The position numbers and the translations under genes are program-made. Shown piece by piece: positions 55,086 to 64,000 of a stretch of 64,000 nucleotides of DNA; within the stretch, counting starts at the first letter, position 1, and every line of letters begins with the position of its first letter. Source of the stretch: Sphingobacterium nematocida (GTDB taxonomy: Bacteria; Bacteroidota; Bacteroidia; Sphingobacteriales; Sphingobacteriaceae); assembly GCF_900168125.1 (NCBI RefSeq), contig NZ_FUZF01000021.1, positions 1 to 64,000 on the forward strand, in the 5' to 3' direction. The notes below the pieces were generated by a model. That model searched no databases, had not been told where the DNA came from, and saw only the letters and a program-made list of their open reading frames with translations.

Positions 55086-55093
55086 CAAAGGTA
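55086..55093 (-). promoter_or_regulatory. -7 promoter element of the major subunit gene
   Basis: TACCTTTG on the minus strand matches TAnnTTTG, giving a leader of about 50 nt. A TTTATGG segment about 18-20 nt further upstream may be the -33 element. Confidence 0.6.
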
Positions 55094-55220
55094 ATCACCG
55101 AAAAAGGCCATAAAGTATGATTTTAGGCGCAAAAAATATGAAAAAATGCAGTAGTTTTTATTTGTAGTTTTTGCTCTACAAGATGTAGCTGAGGCGCTAC
55201 AGAAAAAGCCTGATATGAAC

Positions 55221-55748
55221 CTATCGAGTCTCTATACTATACAAAATATCGTTAGTAAAAATAACCGTTTTATTTTTTTCGGCGTATCGGATGAGCTCTT
55301 CTCCACCCGGACCTTGATAAGTAACATTATATATAGCATCAAATGCTGGTCTATCAGAAGAAATAATCTTGCTTCCCCCAACAGAGAGTTCTCCAGTCGC
55401 CAAACTGACCTGCTGGTCCCCAACAGGACTTGCTTTTACTTTTATATTTGGCATCTGTAGTCGATCTGTCGGTTGCCCACCCAGTTTAACAAACTCTTCA
55501 TTAGCCAACTTTACTTTAACCTCATAAGCGCCAGTGCTAAACACGGTAAGATGAGAATTCTTAACAACCTCGACCCCTCTTTTATAATCTTGGAGATCAT
55601 TGTATGTCAAGGTCACTTCATTTTGATCTGGATGAATGGTCAAATTTTGCACATGGTTAAGCACAATATTAAGCCTTACATTAGCTTGTCCATATGCCCC
55701 GCTTAAAGCTACTACCACGAGCAATAATAGGATTGATAAAGTTTTCAT
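55221..55748 (-). CDS. Minor fibre subunit-like secreted protein
   Basis: A 175-residue secreted protein with signal peptide LVVVALSGAYGQA. Its mature start (NVRLNIVLNHVQNLTI) and EVTLTYNDLQDYKRGVEVVK align with the major subunit (same EV-x-L-x-YN-x-x-x-DYK-x-GV pattern). The C-terminus (FDAIYNVTYQGPGGEELIRY) differs from the major subunit. It is probably a minor, initiating or anchoring subunit. It lies between the AraC gene and the major subunit gene. Confidence 0.65.
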   Translation of the reverse strand: MKTLSILLLLVVVALSGAYGQANVRLNIVLNHVQNLTIHPDQNEVTLTYNDLQDYKRGVEVVKNSHLTVFSTGAYEVKVKLANEEFVKLGGQPTDRLQMPNIKVKASPVGDQQVSLATGELSVGGSKIISSDRPAFDAIYNVTYQGPGGEELIRYAEKNKTVIFTNDILYSIETR

Positions 55749-55854
55749 AGCGTAGTCCCTTTTCGTAAAAATAAAGCTAAAATTAGAGCAAAAAGAATTT
55801 TTAATCCATTATTTTACCTACCGTGACGTATATCATAAAATTAGACCTGCCTTG

Positions 55855-56685
55855 TTACTTTTTCCAGTCACTTCGGTATTTTTTAGGACTAATACCTGCT
55901 TCTTTTGAGAAAAGTGTACTAAAATTATTTTCGTCCACATAGCCCAGTTGCCACGCAATCTGCTTAATACTTAATTTTGAATTCGCCAATAAACGCTTTG
56001 AAACACGAATCAAACCATCCGTAATTAGTTCTTTCGGCGTTTTGTTCATCACATCTTTGGTGTACAACGAAAGTTTTCGAGGGCTAATCCGTAGATGATC
56101 AGCATAATAACCTACATGTTTTTCATGATTCACATTTTCAGCAATCAGTTGTTGAAAACGATTTACAACCTGTACAGCCTCGCTTTCGTCCATTAGCTGA
56201 GCGCTATCACGATCCCCTATATAAACAGCACCTAGCAGCAAAATCTGCTTAATAATATTAAACGCCAGCACATGCTGGATAGATTCAGGTGGTTGCTTTC
56301 GAGCCATCTCCAAATGTGCGCGGACGAACTGATAATAAAACAAATAATCATCTGGAACACTAAGCATCCGGTAAGTCGAACTGTCTTGTAATACGCGAAA
56401 GAAATTTTGCAGAAACGTCCCATCCCATTCGCTGCGCGAAAAAAAAGCTTCCGTAAAATAAATTAAGACAAACTCTCGATTTTCATCGGGATTGCTCTTA
56501 AGCTGCGTACCAAACGGTACAAATATTAAACTGTTAGGAGGAAAATCAATTAAATTTTGATTAAGGAACAGACTGCATCCATGCTCCTTAATAAACAATA
56601 GTGTGTAATGGTCTTTCTTTAATGCAAGATCATTTGTTACAGCCCTCAAGTCTTCTCCGACAACATATTTTATGCCGTATTCCAT
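55855..56685 (-). CDS. AraC-family transcriptional regulator
   Basis: A 276-residue regulator with an N-terminal cupin-like sensor (SLFLNQNLIDFPPNSLIFVP) and a C-terminal double helix-turn-helix (LRISPRKLSLYTKDVMNKTP, and IKQIAWQLGYVDENNFSTLF followed by SKEAGISPKKYR). It is immediately upstream of the fibre genes on the same strand, so it is the likely activator of that operon. Confidence 0.9.
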   Translation of the reverse strand: MEYGIKYVVGEDLRAVTNDLALKKDHYTLLFIKEHGCSLFLNQNLIDFPPNSLIFVPFGTQLKSNPDENREFVLIYFTEAFFSRSEWDGTFLQNFFRVLQDSSTYRMLSVPDDYLFYYQFVRAHLEMARKQPPESIQHVLAFNIIKQILLLGAVYIGDRDSAQLMDESEAVQVVNRFQQLIAENVNHEKHVGYYADHLRISPRKLSLYTKDVMNKTPKELITDGLIRVSKRLLANSKLSIKQIAWQLGYVDENNFSTLFSKEAGISPKKYRSDWKK

Positions 56686-56840
56686 TCAAAAATGCTTTTA
56701 ATAGGTAGAGTAATGCGATTAAAGCAATTAATAGAATAAAAATAGAAAAAGAATCTTAATTGTAAAGAAAAATCAATGTAAAATGACAGAAATTAAAGGC
56801 TGAGGCCACAAAAGTCGATATACAAAGGTCAACAATCGAA

Positions 56841-58130
56841 CTAGAGGCGAGCATCCACGATAGATCTATCCAAAACAGATTTACAATCAAAAACAACGGA
56901 CTTGCCTGCCAAAATATTTTTAATATCCAGTTTTAAAAAATCTGCATGTGCAACAGCGAGAATCACAGCATCATAAGGCCCCTGAGGAGCAGGTATTAAC
57001 TCGACTTTATATTCCTTCCTTACTTCTCCAGGATCTGCCCACGGATCGTATAACACTGGAGCGGCTCCGTATTCTTGGAGCTCCTCATAGATATCCAATA
57101 CCTTCGTGTTACGAATATCAGGACAATTCTCTTTAAATGTCAATCCTAAAATCAAAACCTTAGCATCTTTGACTGCTATATGTTTTTGCGACATCAATTT
57201 AACAACTTTTGAAGCAATAAATTCGGCCATACGATTATTGACACGTCGGCCCGACAGAATAACTTCGGGATGATAACCCAGTTGAGATGACTTGTGCGCT
57301 AAATAATAGGGATCCACAGAAATACAATGTCCTCCCACCAAGCCTGGCTTATATTTTAGAAAATTGAACTTCGTTGCCGCTGCATCCAAGACATCGTGGG
57401 TATCTATCCCAACCCGGTCAAAAATCAAAGCCAACTCATTCACAAAAGAAATATTAACATCTCTCTGGGCATTCTCTATTGCCTTTGCTGCCTCCGCGAC
57501 CTTGATCGAAGGAGCCATATATGTACCGGCTTTGATTATGGTCCGATACAACGCGTCGACAGTCTCCGCAGTCTCTGCCGTCGATCCCGAGGTAACTTTA
57601 ACAATCTGTTCTAAGGTATTGACCTTGTCTCCCGGGTTGATTCGCTCTGGAGAATAACCAACAAAAAAATCTGTATTAAATTTTAATTTGGAAACCTCTT
57701 CCAAAATAGGCACACATTCTTCTTCTGTACAACCCGGATATACCGTAGATTCGTAGATAACGATATCGCCAACTTCTAAAACCTTTCCTATCTCTCGAGA
57801 AGCCTGTTGAAGAAAACGAAGATCAGGGGCATTGAACTCATCAATAGGAGTGGGTACTGTGACGATGTAAATCTGGGCTCGAGCGATATCAGAAAGGTCG
57901 GATGTAGCTCGATACCCTAGCTCTTGGGACGACTGAAGATCTAATGCTAACATTTCTTTCAGCAACGATGCATCCGCCTCTAACGTACGATCCTCCCCAC
58001 GATTCAATTCAACAACCCGACTAAGTGAAGTATCGTATCCCAACACAGAATAATGTGCAGCAAAAGCTAGAGCCAATGGAAGCCCCACATACCCTTGTCC
58101 TATAACCGCTATGGTACCTTTCTCCGTCAC
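56841..58130 (-). CDS. UDP-N-acetylhexosamine/nucleotide-sugar dehydrogenase (WbpO/TviB-like)
   Basis: A 429-residue UDP-sugar 6-dehydrogenase. The NAD site is IAVIGQGYVGLPLALAFA and the catalytic Cys is C269 in GLVGGHCISVDPYYLAHKS; the C-terminal domain starts near LILGLTFKENCPDIRNTK. The sequence type (YESTVYPGCTEEECVPIL, GYSPERINPGDK) points to UDP-GlcNAc or UDP-GalNAc rather than UDP-glucose. The start codon is a GTG 8 nt after the stop of the guanylyltransferase gene. It makes uronic-acid precursors for surface polysaccharide. Confidence 0.9.
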   Translation of the reverse strand: MTEKGTIAVIGQGYVGLPLALAFAAHYSVLGYDTSLSRVVELNRGEDRTLEADASLLKEMLALDLQSSQELGYRATSDLSDIARAQIYIVTVPTPIDEFNAPDLRFLQQASREIGKVLEVGDIVIYESTVYPGCTEEECVPILEEVSKLKFNTDFFVGYSPERINPGDKVNTLEQIVKVTSGSTAETAETVDALYRTIIKAGTYMAPSIKVAEAAKAIENAQRDVNISFVNELALIFDRVGIDTHDVLDAAATKFNFLKYKPGLVGGHCISVDPYYLAHKSSQLGYHPEVILSGRRVNNRMAEFIASKVVKLMSQKHIAVKDAKVLILGLTFKENCPDIRNTKVLDIYEELQEYGAAPVLYDPWADPGEVRKEYKVELIPAPQGPYDAVILAVAHADFLKLDIKNILAGKSVVFDCKSVLDRSIVDARL

Positions 58131-58138
58131 GAGTAAAA

Positions 58139-59128
58139 CTATAATAAAGGAGAAGCTCCGTGCTCCAACTCTTCATACAGATGTTTTACATCTTGAGAAG
58201 CCTGCTTCTGAACCACTAAAATAGCATCCTCAGTATGAACCAAAATCGTATCCTGAACACCTAAAAAAGAAACGTACTTGTCAGTACCGATCACCATATT
58301 ACCGGCAGAGTCAACTGCATGTCCTTTATTTTTAAGGTAATCGTACAAGGAATCGTACGACCCCATATCAGACCAAACAAAATTGGAAGGAATCACTTTA
58401 ATCCGCTCACTACGTTCCATAACAGCATAGTCAATACTCTTTGATGGAATTTTGATAGATAATTCGGCTGACAAGATACCATCATGCGACGCTTCAAAAG
58501 CTTCCTTGGAAGTCCTAAACACCTTAGGTTCAAACCGAAGCAATTCTTCAAGATAAATCGAGGCTTTGAAACAGAATATTCCTGAATTCCATAAAAAATT
58601 ACCCTTCTTCAAAAATTCCTTTGCCGTATCCAAATTGGGCTTTTCTCGGAAAGAAAGCACATAATTGTCTTCATATTCGATATAGCCATATCCTGTCTCA
58701 GGTCGATTGGGCTGTATACCAAATGTGACGAGATAGTCTTGCTTGGCCATTTCAATACCTTGCCTCAGCACAGCCTCATATTGAGGTTGATTCTCGATCA
58801 GATGATCCGATGGAGTTACAACAAGAATATCATCTGGATTACAAGCGAAAGCAGCAAAAGCAATCGCTGCAGCGGTATTACGAGGAGTGGCCTCAACAAT
58901 AGTCTGACTGGTATCTTCCGACAGGTAAGATTTGGCCAAATCAACATTCTGTATACTCCCGACCATAAGCGTACGATCCACAATCCCTTGATTGCGAGAC
59001 ACGGTCAACTCAAATAGAGACTGTCCCTCAAATAATGGAATATACTGTTTAGGTCGCGACTTACGTGAGAGCGGCCACAACCTAGATCCGACACCTCCGG
59101 ATAATACAACATTAACAATACTTGACAT
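58139..59128 (-). CDS. Mannose-1-phosphate guanylyltransferase
   Basis: A 329-residue nucleotidyltransferase. The signature VLSGGVGSRLWPLSRKSRPKQ stands at the start, followed by EATPRNTAAAIAFAAF, VVTPSDHLI, ETGYGYIEYEDN and FREKPNL. It has only the catalytic domain of ManC and lacks the C-terminal isomerase domain. It makes GDP-mannose for polysaccharide or lipid glycosylation and forms a two-gene unit with the dehydrogenase. Confidence 0.92.
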   Translation of the reverse strand: MSSIVNVVLSGGVGSRLWPLSRKSRPKQYIPLFEGQSLFELTVSRNQGIVDRTLMVGSIQNVDLAKSYLSEDTSQTIVEATPRNTAAAIAFAAFACNPDDILVVTPSDHLIENQPQYEAVLRQGIEMAKQDYLVTFGIQPNRPETGYGYIEYEDNYVLSFREKPNLDTAKEFLKKGNFLWNSGIFCFKASIYLEELLRFEPKVFRTSKEAFEASHDGILSAELSIKIPSKSIDYAVMERSERIKVIPSNFVWSDMGSYDSLYDYLKNKGHAVDSAGNMVIGTDKYVSFLGVQDTILVHTEDAILVVQKQASQDVKHLYEELEHGASPLL

Positions 59129-59152
59129 ATTTATTTATTCTAATCCACTAAA

Positions 59153-59671
59153 CTACGGTAGCAGTGTAGCAGGAATATGATCTTGTTTTAAAAATAGTAA
59201 AGCTGATGCACGTGCATCAGAAAGCGCATCATGATGTTCTAACGGAATCCCCATTAATTCACAACAGATACTCAACTTGGTTTTAACAAATCCCTTTTGC
59301 CTGTATATATTGCTGGTACACGCCCACACTTCTGGCAAATGAAGGTTCTTGTAATCCAGACCATAAAGTTTCATCGTACGCTGAAGAACAGCGCGGTCAA
59401 ATGATTCATTATGTGCAACCATATATTGTCCTGACAATAAAGGAGCCAAAACGGGATATAACTCTTCAAAAGAAGGCGCCCCTATGGTGTCCTTTGGCTT
59501 AATACCATGTACACGGGTCGTTTGCCACATATACTTATTCTGTGGGGGCCGCACAAGGCTGTAAAATTCGTTGCTAATCTGTCCGGCAATGACATTGACA
59601 ATACCTACAGCACACACACTCGTATAGTCCGACGTCGCCAACTCAAAATCTATCGCTGTAAATGTATCCAT
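59153..59671 (-). CDS. DEDDh 3'-5' exonuclease (DnaQ-like)
   Basis: A 172-residue exonuclease domain protein. Exo I is FTAIDFELAT (D8, E10), Exo II VAHNESFDRAVL, and Exo III HHDALSDARASALL with the catalytic His and final Asp. All four acidic residues are present. It is the size of stand-alone epsilon-like nucleases. It is encoded between rarA and the polysaccharide genes on the same strand. Confidence 0.92.
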   Translation of the reverse strand: MDTFTAIDFELATSDYTSVCAVGIVNVIAGQISNEFYSLVRPPQNKYMWQTTRVHGIKPKDTIGAPSFEELYPVLAPLLSGQYMVAHNESFDRAVLQRTMKLYGLDYKNLHLPEVWACTSNIYRQKGFVKTKLSICCELMGIPLEHHDALSDARASALLFLKQDHIPATLLP

Positions 59672-59808
59672 CTATGACAAAAGTATAAAGTAATCTGTTA
59701 ATATGAAATATCCATGTGGCAATAGCTGTACAAACACAACTAAAAATACGTTGGATATTCCATATAGCCTTTAAAAACAAACAACCTATATATGAAATAT
59801 CCATGCAA

Positions 59809-61089
59809 CTAATAGCCGTACTTATCTTTCCATTTTTCCCGTAAGGAGAGCCGCAGTTTTTCTTCGGAAGCATTACCTCCTGGTTCATAAAGTTTATTAC
59901 CGCGAATCTGGTCGGGCATAAACTCCTGCACAACAAAATTTCCGGGATAAGCATGCGAATACTTGTATTCCGCGCCATAATCCAGCTCTTTCATCAATTT
60001 GGTCGGCGCATTACGCAAGTGTAGCGGAACAGAAAGATCTCCAGTCTGTCGCACCAGTGCTTGTGCTTTATTAATCGCTTCATATGAGGCATTGCTTTTG
60101 GCCGAAGAAGCCAAATAAGTCACTGCCTGTGATAATATGATCCTAGACTCGGGCCAGCCAATTACGTTAACCGCCTGAAAACAGTTATTGGCCAATAAAA
60201 GCGCATTGGGATTGGCATTTCCAATATCCTCTGAAGCTAAGATCAACAATCGGCGAGCAATAAATGAGGGATCCTCCCCCCCTTCAATCATACGAGCTAG
60301 CCAATATACCGCTGCATTGGGATCTGACCCCCGGATTGACTTTATAAAAGCCGATATAATATCATAATGCTGCTCTCCGGTCTTATCGTATCGTGCCATA
60401 TTCTGCTGAACCTGCCTCAGGACAAAATCATTGGTTATAGCCGTATTATAGGGTACCGCAGCATCCACAACAAGTTCAAATACATTCAATAGCTTCCGTG
60501 CATCCCCTCCCGAAAGACGCAGCAATGCATCATACTCCTTAACCACTATGCGGTCATTTTTCAGAAATTCGTCCTCAACCATCGCCTTTTGAAGGAGACC
60601 GATAAGATCCGCTGCTTCCAAATTTTCTAACACATACACCTGGCATCGACTTAAAAGCGCTGAAATAACTTCGAACGAAGGGTTTTCCGTTGTGGCGCCG
60701 ATCAATGTCACCAAACCACGCTCGACAGCCCCCAAGAGCGAGTCCTGTTGGCTCTTTGAAAATCGATGAATCTCATCAATAAATAAAACAGGTTGTTCTT
60801 GATTGAAATTCATCAATTGTTCTGCTTTATCGATCACTTCCCGGACCTCCTTAACACCAGATTTGATCGCGCTCAGACTAAAAAAAGGGCGTCCCAGTTC
60901 TTTAGCTATTAAATATGCTAAACTCGTCTTTCCTACTCCAGGAGGCCCCCAAAGAATCATCGACGGAATATTCTTTCGCAGCAAAGCATGATGCAACACG
61001 GCATCTTCACCAATAATATGCTGTTGCCCTACATAATCCTGTAATGTTTTTGGCCTAAGCCTTTCCGCTAAAGGTACTCGTGTCGCCAT
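59809..61089 (-). CDS. rarA: Replication-associated recombination protein A
   Basis: A 426-residue AAA+ ATPase of the RarA/MgsA/WRNIP1 family. Walker A is GPPGVGKTSLA (about residue 49), Walker B LFIDEIHRFSKSQQD, sensor 1 LIGATTENPSFEV, and the C-terminal tetramerisation domain contains DPNAAVYWLARMIEGGEDPS. It acts at stalled replication forks. It is full length and a typical housekeeping gene. Confidence 0.95.
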   Translation of the reverse strand: MATRVPLAERLRPKTLQDYVGQQHIIGEDAVLHHALLRKNIPSMILWGPPGVGKTSLAYLIAKELGRPFFSLSAIKSGVKEVREVIDKAEQLMNFNQEQPVLFIDEIHRFSKSQQDSLLGAVERGLVTLIGATTENPSFEVISALLSRCQVYVLENLEAADLIGLLQKAMVEDEFLKNDRIVVKEYDALLRLSGGDARKLLNVFELVVDAAVPYNTAITNDFVLRQVQQNMARYDKTGEQHYDIISAFIKSIRGSDPNAAVYWLARMIEGGEDPSFIARRLLILASEDIGNANPNALLLANNCFQAVNVIGWPESRIILSQAVTYLASSAKSNASYEAINKAQALVRQTGDLSVPLHLRNAPTKLMKELDYGAEYKYSHAYPGNFVVQEFMPDQIRGNKLYEPGGNASEEKLRLSLREKWKDKYGY

Positions 61090-61108
61090 GATTGATTTCT
61101 TTACCTTA

Positions 61109-61116
61109 CAAAGGTA
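61109..61116 (-). promoter_or_regulatory. -7 promoter element of rarA
   Basis: TACCTTTG on the minus strand, a TAnnTTTG match 20 nt before the rarA ATG. Confidence 0.5.
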
Positions 61117-61282
61117 CGGAATTTGCAGAAAGGAGTTAGCCCGACTACAGGAGTAAATACCTTAAGTGATCGGACGAGACATAAGTAGTAGCTTTTGTTT
61201 TTCGATTTGGCATTCGTGAATACAAAGCTTTTTATCTAAGTTTGATTATATGATACAAACATACAGCATTATAAAATTGGCT

Positions 61283-62368
61283 ATGCGATCTGTCGCTCTA
61301 TTAGGAATAGGCATATGGATGGTAACTCCGGTATCAGCACAACAGAAAACACCCGATCCTTCTGGTTATATACAGAAGTATGATAGTGAATTTGATGGTA
61401 TAGGCCCAAGGGTATATATACTCCCCGCTCCACGAACAAAAGAAGAACAAGTAAGGGACAACTACATGGAAATAGCAAGTTTCCAAGACTCTATAAACAG
61501 GTCGCTACAATACCTACGGCTTCTTGAGTCCTGGAAAACGACAAGCAACAATGCTACTATCTTACAACTCATCACACCTGCTCCCAAAAACACGGCAGAC
61601 TGGAATGCACTGATAGCCATCTACACAGATACCGACCAAAAGAATCCTGCTATCGCGACAGGCCTCCTCAATGAATATGCGAAAATCCGAATTCTTCAAA
61701 AAGAGACCAGTCAAGCGACAGGGATACTTGAATCAGCCCTGCAAGAAGCATTAGCACAGCAAAACATTCAAGACATCGGTGTTATACAGTCAAACCTATC
61801 TTCGCTACTGGTATACAACAAAAACTACATAGATGCAGGACGATATGAAGAAGCCTATTACAAACAGGCCTTAGAAAACAAAAGCATCATTGATCAAGCC
61901 AGTTCCTTAGTCAAAATTGCTTTGATACAAGCATATGACAAAGATTACAATTCGGCAGAAAATAATATTATCCGTAAAGCTGTCCCCCTTTTCAACAAAG
62001 CCAAAGCATATGAAGGAAAGACTATAGCATGGCTCGTTCTTGCTGAAATATATCAGATGCAAAACAAACACACCGAGGCCCAGTGGTTTCTGATTCAGGC
62101 AAGGGACCTTGCTTTAGCGAAGAATTTTACAAACGACCTCGCTGAAATAGAATACATGTTGGCTTCTTCAAAATATATCCAGAAAAATCTCGTTATTTCC
62201 AAGAAAGAGCTAAACTTGGCTTTTGATCTGGCGACAAAAGAAGACAACAAATACCTACAACTCGCCATTGCGGAGAAATTGGGTCGGATAAATCTACAAC
62301 AAAACAAAATTGATGAGGCAGAAAAGCTGCTGGAAGACTATTGGAAGATTAGAAATGAGTTGTTTTAG
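61283..62368 (+). CDS. Secreted TPR-repeat protein
   Basis: A 361-residue protein from the ATG at 61283, which gives the signal peptide MRSVALLGIGIWMVTPVSAQ; an upstream ATG at 61250 adds 11 residues and sits only 6 nt after a TAAGTTTG promoter-like box. Helix-pair repeats of TPR type run from about residue 100 to the end (AKIRILQKETSQATGILESA, AWLVLAEIYQMQNKHTEAQW, KLGRINLQQNKIDEAEKLLE). Probably a periplasmic protein-interaction module of unknown role. Confidence 0.8.
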   Translation: MRSVALLGIGIWMVTPVSAQQKTPDPSGYIQKYDSEFDGIGPRVYILPAPRTKEEQVRDNYMEIASFQDSINRSLQYLRLLESWKTTSNNATILQLITPAPKNTADWNALIAIYTDTDQKNPAIATGLLNEYAKIRILQKETSQATGILESALQEALAQQNIQDIGVIQSNLSSLLVYNKNYIDAGRYEEAYYKQALENKSIIDQASSLVKIALIQAYDKDYNSAENNIIRKAVPLFNKAKAYEGKTIAWLVLAEIYQMQNKHTEAQWFLIQARDLALAKNFTNDLAEIEYMLASSKYIQKNLVISKKELNLAFDLATKEDNKYLQLAIAEKLGRINLQQNKIDEAEKLLEDYWKIRNELF

Positions 62369-62493
62369 AAAAGTTACACGTTTTTTTGCCTGTTTGTGAA
62401 TTAATTACGTCCAACAGATATTAGCATGTCTATTTTTTAACTATTTTTAGCCTTCGCAAAACGTGTCACAATTTTTGCGTTATATTTTAAACA

Positions 62494-64000
62494 ATGAATC
62501 TTAACAAAACAATCTATATGTTTAGAAATTTAGTATTTGGATTAGCATTGATTTCCGTTGTAGCCTGTGGCTCAAAGCCGCGCGTCCAACTGGAAGAAGG
62601 GGGGATTAATATAAAGCCGACCTTACAGCATGAGGTGATTGCAAAAGAAGTCGTGGGGATATTAGAGAACTACAGTTATAAAAAGGTAAGCCCAAGTGAC
62701 TCACTATCGAACATCGTTTTTAACAATCTGGTAAAGATGATCGACCAAGGTAAAAATTACTTACTCCAGTCGGACATCGATGACATTAATAAATATAAAA
62801 GCAATATCAGTCAAGATATGAAAAAAGGAGACCTTTCTGCTCCATTTTATATCTTTAACATCTATTCCCAGCGCTACCTAGAAGCTATGGAATATGCTTT
62901 AACACAGGTCGACGCCAAGCACAACTTTGACGCAAACGAAAACTATACGAACAACCGGGAAAAACTAAACTGGTTTAAGTCTGATAATGAATTAAAAGAC
63001 CAATGGCGTAAACGCGTCAAGCTTGACCTTTTAAATCTCAAAATGGCAACGGCAGACGGCAAGAATGAAGATGAGAAACACAAAGAAACTCTTCGTAAAA
63101 GGTATAACAATTTGATTTCTCAAGCGAAGAAAACAAATGCCAATGATGCTTTTCAATTGATTATGACATCATTTACTGACGCCATCGATCCACACACCAC
63201 TTACTACAACCCATCTTTTGCACAAGCATTCAACGAAGGGATGTCCAACACACTAGAAGGTATTGGTGCACGTCTCCAAATGGAAAACGAGATGGTCACT
63301 ATTAAAGAAATCATTGCCGGTGGCCCTGCTTTTAAAGAGAAAACCTTAAAAATGGATGACCGCATCATAGCGGTGGCGCAAGGTAACAACGGTGAATTTG
63401 AGGACATCGTAGGTTGGCGTCTAGATGCTGCTGTAGCAAAGATTAAAGGATCAAAAGGAACAATAGTACGCTTAAAGATCCTTCCAGCAGGACAAGATAT
63501 ATCCGCGCAACCCGTCATCGTAAAGTTGACCCGCGAAAAGATTATTATGGAAGAAGAATCTGCTAAGAAAATAGTTAAAACTGTCAAAGGTGAAGATGGC
63601 AAAAACTACCGCATTGGTGTGATCAATCTACCTAAATTCTATATTGACTTTGAAGGCTACCGCAAAGGGGATCCTAACTATAAAAGCACAACACGTGATG
63701 TAAGGTTAATCTTAGATTCATTACGCAAAGAAAATGTAGATGCTGTCGTCTTGGATTTACGCAACAACGGCGGAGGTTCTTTACAAGAAGCGATCGAACT
63801 GACAGGACTATTTATAGACAAGGGTCCTGTTGTTCAGGTACGCAGTACAAACAACCGGGTTGATGTTGAGCAAGACAAAGATGCAGGAGCAATATGGACA
63901 GGTCCCTTTGGTGTAATCATTAACCGCTTCTCGGCATCTGCCTCTGAAATCTTTGCAGGAGCTATCCAAGATTATGGCCGAGGTATTATCTTAGGATCGA
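62494..64000 (+). CDS. S41 carboxy-terminal processing (tail-specific) protease, C-terminus beyond window
   Basis: The frame is open for 502 codons to the window edge. It has a lipoprotein signal (LALISVVACGS), an N-terminal helical domain typical of Prc/Tsp (VKMIDQGKNYLLQSDIDDIN, SFTDAIDPHTTYYNPSF), a PDZ domain (EGIGARLQMENEMVTIKEII) and the S41 core VVLDLRNNGGGSLQEAIELT with the catalytic Ser in FSASASEIFAGAIQDYGRG. The Lys of the Ser/Lys dyad lies just past the end. An in-frame ATG at 62518 is an alternative start. Confidence 0.92.
   Translation, partial: MNLNKTIYMFRNLVFGLALISVVACGSKPRVQLEEGGINIKPTLQHEVIAKEVVGILENYSYKKVSPSDSLSNIVFNNLVKMIDQGKNYLLQSDIDDINKYKSNISQDMKKGDLSAPFYIFNIYSQRYLEAMEYALTQVDAKHNFDANENYTNNREKLNWFKSDNELKDQWRKRVKLDLLNLKMATADGKNEDEKHKETLRKRYNNLISQAKKTNANDAFQLIMTSFTDAIDPHTTYYNPSFAQAFNEGMSNTLEGIGARLQMENEMVTIKEIIAGGPAFKEKTLKMDDRIIAVAQGNNGEFEDIVGWRLDAAVAKIKGSKGTIVRLKILPAGQDISAQPVIVKLTREKIIMEEESAKKIVKTVKGEDGKNYRIGVINLPKFYIDFEGYRKGDPNYKSTTRDVRLILDSLRKENVDAVVLDLRNNGGGSLQEAIELTGLFIDKGPVVQVRSTNNRVDVEQDKDAGAIWTGPFGVIINRFSASASEIFAGAIQDYGRGIILGS

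Noticed and set aside
1..64000. tRNA or rRNA genes, plasmid or phage origins
   Set aside because: No cloverleaf, rRNA-like stretch, rep gene, iteron or phage structural gene was noticed on either strand.

Overview
The window looks like a chromosomal segment of a Bacteroidota species, most likely Sphingobacteriaceae (Sphingobacterium-like). Supporting signs are three SusD-like and two SusC-like proteins, an ECF sigma/FecR/STN-SusC relay, a TlpA-type thioredoxin beside SusCD, Bacteroidota-type promoters (TTTG, about 19-20 nt, then TAnnTTTG), an almost complete lack of Shine-Dalgarno sequences, and AT-rich DNA.

Layout. 1-7.3 kb is an accessory island: an IS21 element (istA plus the start of istB) that interrupted an Rpn-type nuclease gene, scraps of other defence-type genes (a helicase-like C-terminus and a DUF1016/YhcG piece), dispersed repeats, and three separate Abi_2 (AbiD/AbiF-like HEPN) genes. 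Each abi gene is preceded by a TATATTTG promoter and a short hairpin RNA ending in a T-tract. 7.3-16.3 kb holds a lipoprotein and a regulated uptake locus (sigma factor, FecR, STN-containing SusC, SusD, thioredoxin). 16.4-21.3 kb is mixed accessory DNA: an AAA_14/DUF4143 ATPase behind tandem repeats, a GNAT, a beheaded SusD, colliding IS3 and IS4 remnants and an unknown gene. 21.5-25.8 kb carries a BCCT transporter, an arylsulfatase and a membrane protein; the last two share one palindromic terminator lying inside both genes.

26-45.3 kb is a large glycan-use region. A LacI-type regulator sits next to nagA, a sugar MFS permease, nagB, a GH109 glycosidase, SusD and SusC. Divergently lie a secreted alpha/beta-hydrolase, uxaB, uxaA and an SGNH esterase, followed by a GNAT and a frameshifted GH29 alpha-L-fucosidase. 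Three copies of a LacI-like operator (CGRTAACGCTAYCG type) precede GH109, SusC/hydrolase and uxaB, suggesting one regulon joining amino-sugar and hexuronate use.

45.5-48.8 kb encodes sulfur/persulfide handling (CstB-like MBL-rhodanese fusion and a TauE-type exporter) and a bestrophin-like channel. 48.9-56.7 kb is a probable chaperone-usher-like surface fibre operon: AraC regulator, two paralogous subunits, a PapD-like chaperone, a tip-like protein, a 947-residue usher-like barrel protein and a small membrane protein. 56.8-59.1 kb makes nucleotide-sugar precursors. 59.1-64 kb is housekeeping: DEDDh exonuclease, RarA, a TPR protein and the start of an S41 tail-specific protease.

The most interesting items are the three abi/hairpin-RNA units, whose stems covary around a conserved loop, and the Bacteroidota chaperone-usher-like operon. 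All family calls come from reading motifs; no database search was possible.
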